A stretch of DNA of 64,000 nucleotides from Spizellomyces sp. 'palustris' (taxonomy: Eukaryota > Chytridiomycota > Chytridiomycetes > Spizellomycetales > Spizellomycetaceae). The translations under genes and the position numbers were made by a program. The stretch spans positions 54,791 through 118,790 of the forward strand of contig QEAR01000065.1 in assembly GCA_006535965.1 (NCBI GenBank), read 5' to 3'. The notes under the pieces were generated by a model. The model made no database searches. It saw only the letters and a program-made list of their open reading frames with translations, and was not told where the DNA came from. Of this stretch, positions 56,063-64,000 are shown piece by piece. How positions within the stretch are numbered: the first letter of the stretch is position 1; every line of letters begins with the position of its first letter.

Positions 56063-58531
56063 CTAAATCAGTAAACTCCAACTCCTCTTTTTGAAAAACC
56101 TCCCCCCTTTACATTTCTCCTCTCGCAAAAACTCTACAACACACGCCTCATAACATAACCCAGGATGCACCAAAACCGTCTCCAAAAGTTGTTGAAAAGC
56201 AGCTAACCGCTCTCCAACCACTTGCTTCGAAAACCGATCCAACCATCTCTTTTTCGGGAACGCCGTACTGGTCAATGGTGGATACAATTTACATAGTGCC
56301 GTGTACAGTGCCCGGAATTCACGATAGCGTTTATATATTGTGTAGGATTTCGGTGTGGGGTTTTCGTAGGCTCTGATATGGGGGCGTAAGAGTGTGATTG
56401 TGATTTTATAGAGCGTGTGGCGGGGGAGGGTTGTGGAGGGGGTTGGATCGGATATCTGGCTGTACAGGCCGAGGTGGTAGTATCGGGGTGGGATGGATAA
56501 AGAAGGGGGGAGAGGGAGGGTGGAAAAATAGTAGTTGGTGGATGGGGGGTGGTCAAATAAGGTTGTGGGGAGGGTTTCAAAGGTTTCAGAGAGGTGGTCG
56601 GCGTCTGCGAGGCTTTCTGCTAGACTCTCTGCGAGACTTTCTGCGAGGCTTTCTGCGAGACTTTCTGCTAGGCTGTTTGATTCAATGGTGGTTTCGGATG
56701 AATAGATACTATCGGTTCCAACGCCGTAGGACCAGCCTTTGCGTTTCCGAATGTAGAGGTCGTCGTCCAAGTACGTTGAATCAAGGCTTGTTCGGCTGTG
56801 CGTGTCGGTTGGGTCGTGAGGGGGGTGACTGATCGTGGTGGTGGTCGTGGTCGTGCTGATGGTGGTGGTGGGAGTTGTAGAGAGGACCAAATCTGTGGGA
56901 CGCGTTCCAGTTCCGCCAAACCAAGCAGTCAAGAGTCCAAAGAGGCCTTCATCAGAAGGAGGAAATGGGACGCTCATGACTTTACGGGCTTTATCGCCGG
57001 TTCGGTTGCCTGTGAAAGAGCCCATGGTGCCTTGTCCTGCGCGTTCGGCTAGGGTGTCGGGAAACGTGTCTTGGTCAAAGGTGGTGGGAGCGGACATGGC
57101 CGACATGGGGCGTTCGCGACGCAAGTCGTGGGATTGGGAGTAAAAGCGGGCTTGGCGGTCCCAGACGTCCCAGAGGAACCGGTCTGAAGTATCGGATGTT
57201 TTCCAGGGTACATGGTCAGAGGGGAGGGTCATGTCGGGTGGAGTGGTGGATAAAATGGCGAGTGATCCAGTTGCAAGAGGTTGTTCAGTAGCGTCAAGGA
57301 CAAGACTTTGGACTATGCCGTCTTGCGAAAACGATTCTGTGCGTGTGCCAGCACTCGCTTGCATCGTTTGAATGTAGGGTTCATGACACGGTTGCTCTGC
57401 AGCCATTTCAACGTGAATTTCATCCACGACGGGGAGTACCAATGGGGGAACACTCGATTCAAAAGGCGTCTCGATCTCTTCGCCGAGACCAAATGTTCCC
57501 ACGGAGCCGACCGAGCCGGCCCGTCGGTGTTTATTGGGTTTGATGGTCACGTCCGAGTCTGCGTCGGTTTCGGACATGAAGCTGAGGCGGTTGAGGCGGG
57601 GTGTCATCATGTCTGTGTCGACATTGAAGCCTTCCGACGTGGTAAAGTGAGAGTCATGTGAGGGCATGTGCGAGGTGTCCTTGTCCGAGTGAGCGAGGTA
57701 TGCTTCCATGATGGGCGCGATATGACGCTGCTGGGGTGTCGCCTCTGTGTCCATGCTCTCGCCCTCGAGTGTAGGTGCGGACGAGGAGGTGTGATTCGGT
57801 CTGTCAACAATGTCGTCGTCGAGAGGTGCAGGTATCCCGCGTTCGAGAATGGGACCGTGGGCGTCGTTTGGTCGAGGAGTGAGGTCATTGTCGAGAGGTG
57901 GAGTCATCCCTCGTTGGAGGACGGTCCCTCTTTCAAGAATGGGACCGTGGGAGTCGTTTGGTCGGGGAGTGAGGTCATTGTCGAGAGGTAGAGTCATCCC
58001 TCGTTGGAGGACAGTCCCTCTTTCAAGAATGGTCCCTCTTTCGAGAATGGGATCGTGGGAGTCGTTTGGTCGGAGAGTAAGATGATTGTCTGCAGGGAGG
58101 ATAAATTCATTCGAGAGGGGGGGTGATCTCAGTGCAAGGTCCTCCTTGTCTAGAGGTATCCCTCTTTCGAGGATGGGAACCGACATGTTGTTGTTGTGGT
58201 TGTTGTGGTTGTGGTTGGGCTGATTGGGTCGGGGAGTCAGATGACTGTGGGCGGAGCAGAGTTGATTCGACACGGGAACAGATGCAGGCGGTTGAAATAT
58301 ATACTTTTCAGGGGACCCCAGTGGGGCATGTGAGGTCTCGTCAGCCGTTTTCTCTCTGGATTCCACGGCACTCGACAAGGCACGAGACAGTGCAAAGTCG
58401 ACAATGAGGGAAGTGAGGAGGGCGTCCGAGGGTCTGTTTGCGTCAATTGGGATGAGAGGGTCGTTGTCGACTGAGGGAGCACCAGTATGGATGTGGGTGG
58501 GGAGAGCTGTCGAGACTCTGTAGACGGCCAT
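56063..58531 (-). CDS. PX-domain protein with long repetitive N-terminus
   Basis: Single exon, 822 residues from the first true ATG at 58531 (MAVYRVST); the open frame extends upstream only through non-ATG codons. The N-terminal 690 residues are disordered with two repeat arrays: about four units containing ILERGTVLQRG and DNDLTPRPND (about 57830-58190), and six SLAE repeats (about 56605-56675). The C-terminal 125 residues form a PX domain: YKITITLLRPHIRAYE, YTIYKRYREFRALYTAL (conserved R-R/K-Y-x-x-F), PPLTSTAFPKKRW and a final helical part ERLAAFQQLLETVL. PX domains bind PI3P on endosomes. Placement at the very C-terminus is uncommon. It converges on glycogen synthase (169 bp). Confidence 0.85.
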   Translation of the reverse strand: MAVYRVSTALPTHIHTGAPSVDNDPLIPIDANRPSDALLTSLIVDFALSRALSSAVESREKTADETSHAPLGSPEKYIFQPPASVPVSNQLCSAHSHLTPRPNQPNHNHNNHNNNMSVPILERGIPLDKEDLALRSPPLSNEFILPADNHLTLRPNDSHDPILERGTILERGTVLQRGMTLPLDNDLTPRPNDSHGPILERGTVLQRGMTPPLDNDLTPRPNDAHGPILERGIPAPLDDDIVDRPNHTSSSAPTLEGESMDTEATPQQRHIAPIMEAYLAHSDKDTSHMPSHDSHFTTSEGFNVDTDMMTPRLNRLSFMSETDADSDVTIKPNKHRRAGSVGSVGTFGLGEEIETPFESSVPPLVLPVVDEIHVEMAAEQPCHEPYIQTMQASAGTRTESFSQDGIVQSLVLDATEQPLATGSLAILSTTPPDMTLPSDHVPWKTSDTSDRFLWDVWDRQARFYSQSHDLRRERPMSAMSAPTTFDQDTFPDTLAERAGQGTMGSFTGNRTGDKARKVMSVPFPPSDEGLFGLLTAWFGGTGTRPTDLVLSTTPTTTISTTTTTTTISHPPHDPTDTHSRTSLDSTYLDDDLYIRKRKGWSYGVGTDSIYSSETTIESNSLAESLAESLAESLAESLAESLADADHLSETFETLPTTLFDHPPSTNYYFSTLPLPPSLSIPPRYYHLGLYSQISDPTPSTTLPRHTLYKITITLLRPHIRAYENPTPKSYTIYKRYREFRALYTALCKLYPPLTSTAFPKKRWLDRFSKQVVGERLAAFQQLLETVLVHPGLCYEACVVEFLREEKCKGGRFFKKRSWSLLI

Positions 58532-59224
58532 GAGGGACCTTGACCGATAAAGAGACAATTGTTGGAAACTAAAGTAGGAAAGACGGGAATCCTATCGAAT
58601 ATTGGGAAAGCGAATGCTGACTGGTTGTAGCACACGGTATTTCCGTTATGCAGAGTTATGCAACAAAGAGGATATCAAACATGCCTCGAGTCATTGTAAT
58701 AAAAAAAACGGTGACAAAGGGCACCGAGCAAAAGGAAAATGAACACCTCCTTGTGTGAGAGAGTCACGCGCGCGCAGAGGAAAAGTCGAAACCCAAACTA
58801 GAATAAAATAGCAAACTACTGTTACTAGTCAATGGGAATGTTAACCTATTGCTAATGAAACAAAAACTGAATGTAAAGGAATTACTCAATAAGCAACATT
58901 CTCTCTCATGACTTGCAACATTCACTCATTCACACGCATTACTCTCTGTCTGTCTGTCTCATTCCTACACACAACACTCGTTCACATTCATTCTATTCAC
59001 TCTCTCCTTGTCTCATTCCATTGCCTCTCTCTCTCTCTTAGATTCACTCTTGGACTCGTTCAGTCTCTTATTCTCTCTCTCTCTTAGATTCGTTCTATTC
59101 CATTACCTCTCTCTCTCTCTTAGATTCACATTTCACACTCGATTACATCACATGTTATTATCACGTGATTCTCATTGCTACCACTCCTTGTCACTGCTGT
59201 CTTGTTCTTGTTTTATTCTCAAGC
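58532..59224. promoter_or_regulatory. Divergent region PX / AP-3 delta, pyrimidine-rich
   Basis: 693 bp. The AP-3-proximal half (58920-59135) is an imperfect CT-rich array; the block CTCTCTCTCTTAGATTC recurs three times at about 59029, 59075 and 59110. Likely AP-3 delta promoter and 5' UTR. Confidence 0.55.
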
Positions 59225-59241
59225 ATGTTTGAAAAGGTAAT

Positions 59242-59273
<32 letters not shown>

Positions 59274-62200
59274 TTATTCACACAATTACTAGTCCCTAGC
59301 AGACCTCATTCGAGGGATACGCGCAAACAAAAAGAATGAGCAAAAGTACATTGGGACTTGCTTGGACGAGATTAGGTCACAGGTCAGAAGCAACGACCCT
59401 CACACAAAGGCAACAGCCATCCAGAAACTCGCCCATCTCCACATGCACGGATACGACATGTCCTGGGCTTCATTCCACGTGATTGAAGTCATGTCTCTCC
59501 AAAAGACGCTGTACAAGCGCATTGGTTATCACGCTGCCGCAGTCTCATTTCGTCAAGACACGGACGTTCTCATGCTCTGCACAAATTTGATTAAAAAGGT
59601 ATGACCGTATGCTAGCGACCAAAAAGTATGACTATGAACGAGGGGATAACGGGACACTACGAGTGGAAACCATTCATCTCTACCCCATTCCTGTCTCTTC
59701 CTGTCTCTCACACTCTGTGTGTCTTTTTACGCGTTCTATTAGGACCTCTCGTCAAATGATAATGTCGAGACAGCCATTGCACTGCACGGCCTCGCCTCCA
59801 TCGTCACCCCAGACCTCGGACGCGACCTCTCCCCTGACCTGATTGCCATGCTCAACCATTCACGCCCCTACATTCGCAAACGCGTCATTCTCGTCTTGTA
59901 TCGCGTGTTTTTAAAATATCCTGAAGCATTGAGGATGGCCTTTTCCAGATTAAAGGAAAAGTTGGATGATCCTGATCCGGGTGGGTTAAACGTTGAATTG
60001 GGAGAGACTGGGAGAGACGCCACGCCGCCGTCTTGAACGCGTTGGTCCATTTCTTGATGAATCTAATGTTTGTTCTCTCGCATCTTTTTATTTTCATCCT
60101 GCCCTTTTGATTACTGTGCATGCTCTATGGGATTCGCCCCTCTTTTTGGATGGTCTCCGGCCCTTTTGATTACTGTGCATGCTCTATGGGATTCGCCCCT
60201 CTTTTTGGATGGCCCTCTCTCGATAGCCGTGGTGTCGGCAGCAGTCAATGTGATTTGCGAACTGGCGAGAAGAAATCCAAAGAGTTACCTCCCCCTCGCT
60301 CCCCAACTCTACGGACTCTTGACAAACTCGACCAACAACTGGATGCTCATTAAAATCATCAAACTGGTACGTGTCTTTTTTTTTGCCCCTTGCCATGGCC
60401 TCAGCCTCGACCGTGCTAGTTGAGATGGGTTAGAGAGCATGCTGCGTTCAAACAGTGTGGCTCGACTACCACTACTACTACTACTACAAGGCCTGGGGGC
60501 GAGAGGGCCACCATGACACAGGGGCTAGTGTCCGTTTGGCGAAAAACGGGCAAACTTGTTAAATTTTCGCTAAAACGTTACATATCAGTTTGCAGCACTG
60601 GCTCCCCTCGAGCCCCGTCTCATCAAGAAGCTCGTCCCGCAAATCTCGAGCGTCATCCAAAGCACCAGCGCAATGTCCCTCCTCTACGAGTGCATTCATA
60701 CAGTGATTATTGGGGGCATGATCGGTCCCGAGACAGAGAATGGAGAGAATGAGGCACAGGATTCGGCGCTGGCGAGATTGTGTACTGCAAAACTAAAGCT
60801 GTTTATCGAAGAGCCTGATCAAAATTGTACCGTTTCCGTGCGTTGGTTTGTCGTTTCTGTATGGTCATGACTGATTGCTTGCGCGCCGCCTTTTACAGTA
60901 AAGTATCTGGGCCTGTGTGCCTTGTCAAAGCTGCTCGCCGTACGTCCAAAAGCCGTCGTGGAACATCGGGATACCATTCTCGAATGCCTAGATGACGCTG
61001 ATGTGAGCATTCGCATGCGCGCGCTGGACATTGTAACCGGAATGGTACGACAACTGCCGAATGCCACATTGTCGCCCGTGACGTTTTTTTGAGTATAAAC
61101 AATATATATATAGGTCACGCCAGGAAATCTGGTCCAAATCGTTCGCAAACTCATGACCCAGCTCTTACCTCCCACCCTGGACACCTCCCCCTCTGCAACC
61201 TACCCGCCCCCCTCCTTCACACCCATTCTCGACGCCACAGACCGCGCCCACGTCATTGAGCGCATCATCTCCATTTGCTCTCAAGATACGTATGCCAATG
61301 TCACCAACTTTGAATGGTACATTACCCTCTTGACAAACTTGGTTCGCGTTCGGGGTGTGGATGTCGGCACGCGCCTCTCTGCTCAACTCATTGACGTGTC
61401 GGTGCGCGTACCCCAAGTCCGTGAATTTGCCGTGCAGACCATGACGGCGCTGATTGAGGATGATGGGGTGATGCAGTCCGCCAACCAGGACATGAACAAT
61501 GCGCGCGTGTTGGTGGGTGCTGCGTGGATTGTGGGTGAATACTGCGTGTTTCTTGTGGATCCGGTTCGTATCATGATGAGGATGCTCGTTCCGGGCGTAA
61601 CGCGCTTGCCTCCCACCGTGCAAGCCGTGTACCTCCACAATGTGTTGAAAATCTATGGACACTGGGCTGCTACGACGACTACCGACCCCACCACCACGAC
61701 GCAATCCATCCTGGAGGCTCTAGGGCCGTTTAAAACGAGTTTTGATTCCGAAGTCCAGGAACGGGCTTGTACTCTTTTTGAAATCCTCCACCTCGCTCTA
61801 TCGGATCTTACGCTGGTCCCATCCATCCGTGCACTATTTAGTGGTGACTTGAACCCGGTTGCGTCCAAAGCCCAGAAACGTGTCCCCGTGCCTGCGGGAC
61901 TGGACCTGGATCAATGGATCCACGAACCGGAACCGGAACCTGTCCAAGAAGAAGAAGAAGAAGACGAAGACGAAAATGACAGAGTGCCAGATGAATGGTT
62001 CAAGCAAGACGTACAAGAACGCGTTGTGGATTCTGATAGTGTTGAACGGGTAAAGTCGGCCCCCTTGTTGTTTTTGATCTATAGACAACTAATACTTTTT
62101 GACTAGCGCCGACAATCCCGAGCCGAACGTCTCAGACATGATCCGTTTTACATTCCTTCTAAACCCCTCTACGACGATATTGACATTAACGAGATCCCCA

Positions 62201-63398
62201 TTGTCCGCCTTGAGCTTGACGTACCTCCAGAGCAAGCTCCAACAAAGCAAGCCCCAACAACGCAAGCTCCCAAAAAGAAAAAGAAACGACCGGTATCCCC
62301 TTCTCCGGTACCGAAATCGTATTCCATCAATCGCGGCGGGGACATGCCAGAGAATTCTAGTGTCGCCGTCTCGAGTGAGGATGAGGTGGAGCTAGAGGTG
62401 GATGAGGTGACCAAGGCGGTCATGAGTGTAGATTTGAGTTTGGGTGAGGAGACTCGTGTGGAATCTGGGCCCGGCAAGGTGGATGCCAGAGTGGATGTAC
62501 CAGCGAAAGAAAAGACGAAATCCACAAAGACGGGCAAGACGGGCAAGAAGAAAACCAAAACGGAATCCAAAACCAAAACGGACAAGCGCAAGAAAAAGGT
62601 AAACAACTGTTTGACACCCTTTATGCGTACCTGTCGTCTCTAACAACTTTTTTTATGTTGTTAGAGGCCCGTCTCGATCGCTGATCCCTCACTCGCACCC
62701 AGTACCATCAATAAATCCCTCCTCGCTGTGCGCGGCCTTGAAATGAACACGCCGTACGAGCGCGTCGCGTCACCGGCCCCTACCGAACAAGAGTGGGTGG
62801 ACATTGGAGGCGATGAGCGGTTTCATGTGGTACGTTTGTTCCTCGTCCAACATGCTTTTTTACGCACTTGCAAATTTTGGTTTATTAGGCCTTGAAATAT
62901 AAACTCTTGTCCTCATCCACAACCCTCACACTTTTATTCACAAACAAAACCCCCTCCCCCCTCCCCCTCACCGCGACCCTCTCCGACACCGACGAAACCC
63001 TAACCATAACTCTCCCCCCGACATCAAACGCAACCCGCACCCTCTCCCTCACATCCACCCATCACGCAACATGGCTTGATGTCCTTGGTATGAGGTTCCC
63101 GCTCCCCATCCCCATGTCACCCGAATCCTTTAACGATCTAGTAGCCAACACGAATTGGACACACACTTCCCGCAAACGTATACCAATCTCGGGAGCCACC
63201 ACACCCGAGATTTGTTCTTCTGTTGCGAATGTGCTTGGGATGCAAGTCGTACAAGTTGTTGGTGATGCTGGGACTTTGGTTATGAGGGGTGATATGGTTT
63301 TGGTTGGGTTGGCTAAAGTTCTTTGGGAGACTGGTGTTGTTTGTGTTGAGCTGCGGGGATTGGGTGAGGTGGAAGAGTTGCTTGAGAGGTTGAAATGA
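59225..63398 (+). CDS. APL5: AP-3 complex subunit delta
   Basis: Large adaptin of the AP-3 coat, sorting cargo from Golgi/endosome to vacuole. Ten exons in phase: 59225-59236, 59293-59598, 59743-59980, 60227-60366, 60589-60826, 60899-61044, 61114-62049, 62107-62598, 62665-62829, 62889-63398; 1060 residues. Exon 1 encodes only MFEK. The HEAT-repeat trunk is highly conserved: SLADLIRGIRANKK, SWASFHVIEVMS, RPYIRKRVILVLYRVFLKYPEALR, NVICELARRNPKSYL, TSAMSLLYEC, TNFEWYITLL, then GDLNPVASKAQKRVPVP. The hinge is Glu- then Lys-rich (KKKKKRPVSPSPV), and a short ear-like domain ends the protein. Intron 1 contains a (CA)n run, intron 3 a tandem duplication, and intron 4 is unusually long (222 nt) with an (ACT)n tract. 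Confidence 0.95.
60101..60212. repeat. Tandem duplication inside AP-3 delta intron 3
   Basis: GCCCTTTTGATTACTGTGCA and following sequence occurs at 60101-60153 and again at 60160-60212, offset 59 bp, essentially identical. It lies in the 246-nt intron 59981-60226, next to the acceptor, so it duplicates sequence in the branch-point/polypyrimidine area. Confidence 0.93.
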
Positions 63399-63478
63399 GT
63401 GTATTAAAGGTGTGGTTAGGTATTGGGATGTACGTATTTGCTGCGAGAATATACGGATGTTGGGCGTGACTTGGAGGG

Positions 63479-63651
63479 TTGTTTCTGTTGTGAATGTTTG
63501 GGATGGAGGGTGTGGAGGTTGTTGGTGATGCTAGGACTTTTTCGGTTATGATGCCAGGAGGTTGGGTTTTGGTTGGGTTGGTCTAGAGTGCTTTGGAGAT
63601 GGGTGTTGCTGGGTTAAGGGACGGGTTGCTTGCGAGGTTGGAATGAATATA
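63479..63651 (+). pseudogene. Decayed tandem duplicate of AP-3 delta 3' end
   Basis: Follows the AP-3 delta stop by 80 bp. It is a diverged direct copy of about 63220-63400: shared stretches include GTTGTTGGTGATGCT, GGTTTTGGTTGGGTTGG and GGTTGCTTG/AGGTTG.AATGA at the end. In-frame stop (GGTCTAGAG) and indels break the reading frame, so it cannot encode the ear domain. Confidence 0.75.
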
Positions 63652-63792
63652 TTTAGGAAAGCTATTTTGGGGTTTTCTTACGGTTTGAAATGATTTTTTT
63701 TGTGTTTTGTATGTTTGGGAGGGAGGGTGAGGATGGCATATCGAAATATCGTATATATCACTCGTAATTGTGTACAAAAATTATTACCCATA

Positions 63793-64000
63793 GTGTATTG
63801 GCAATAACAAATGTCACACACAATACACCAATGTGGATTGAACCACTGGGCCTGGCGACAACCAGCCCGGAAAAGCTAACCAACTACCACCACTAGGCCT
63901 AATTACACATGCAATACATCACGGTTGGTCTAACCGGGTAACTAGTGCCCACCACCACGAGAGAAATCCTACTAGGCCTTTGGTTCCAAAGCTTTTTTTT
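63793..64000 (-). repeat. SINE-like dispersed repeat, copy B (tRNA-derived)
   Basis: Second copy of the element at 2578-2781. In the minus orientation: box A-like TAGTTGGTTAGC and box B-like GGTTCAATCC about 35 nt apart. About 120 nt precede the tRNA-like part. A terminal inverted repeat GTGTATTG...CAATACAC is perfect here. It runs to the window edge, where a T-run (A-run on the minus strand) begins; the true end may lie beyond. Confidence 0.65.

Noticed and set aside
63793-64000. Functional tRNA gene on the minus strand
   Set aside because: Box A/B-like motifs exist but no acceptor stem or anticodon arm folds; the repeat at 2578-2781 shows it is a dispersed element.

Overview
The window is nuclear DNA of a fungus, most likely an early-diverging (zoosporic, chytrid-type) lineage. 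Evidence: compact genes on both strands; about 55-95 nt GT-AG spliceosomal introns with GTAAGT/GTGAGT/GTATGT-type donors; fungal families (large NAD-GDH, yeast-type amino-acid permease, Gsy-type glycogen synthase, Hos4-like ankyrin protein); and genes usually lost from Dikarya yeasts (JMJD4, LMBD1, a three-domain PICOT glutaredoxin). The lineage is an inference from gene content; no marker gene for taxonomy is present.

Layout. 0-8 kb: 5' part of a Ser/Pro-rich putative transcription factor (minus, runs off the left edge), a small membrane protein, a SINE-like repeat, PICOT glutaredoxin, KTI12 and a secreted/membrane lectin-like protein. 7.7-15 kb: flavin monooxygenase (with a 4-nt microexon), NAD-glutamate dehydrogenase and a mitochondrial YCII protein. 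16-28 kb: a 1622-aa ankyrin (Hos4-like) protein, a prolyl oligopeptidase with signal peptide, an amino-acid permease. 28.6-32.3 kb: a large unrecognised gene with a trinucleotide repeat, unusual junctions and a perfect 20-bp hairpin just upstream. 33-38 kb: tRNA-Gly(UCC), then JMJD4 and eIF2D sharing a 127-bp divergent promoter. 38-47 kb: LMBD1, a Sec7 ARF-GEF and an ERGIC-53/Emp47 cargo receptor. 47-53 kb: foldback repeat, secreted Pro/Gly/Ala-rich esterase, a gene-poor stretch with a 190-bp tandem duplication. 53-64 kb: glycogen synthase, a C-terminal PX-domain protein, AP-3 delta adaptin with a decayed duplicate of its own 3' end, and a second SINE-like copy.

Together the genes are housekeeping: thiol/iron-sulfur homeostasis (PICOT), tRNA modification (KTI12), translation termination/recycling (JMJD4 with eIF2D), nitrogen metabolism (GDH, permease, protease), glycogen storage, and a large endomembrane set (LMBD1, Sec7, ERGIC-53, PX, AP-3). 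Exon models for PICOT, FMO, GDH, Hos4-like, prolyl oligopeptidase, permease, JMJD4, glycogen synthase and AP-3 delta were joined by hand and their reading phases add up to intact proteins; other multi-exon models are less complete. The least understood region is 28.6-32.4 kb.
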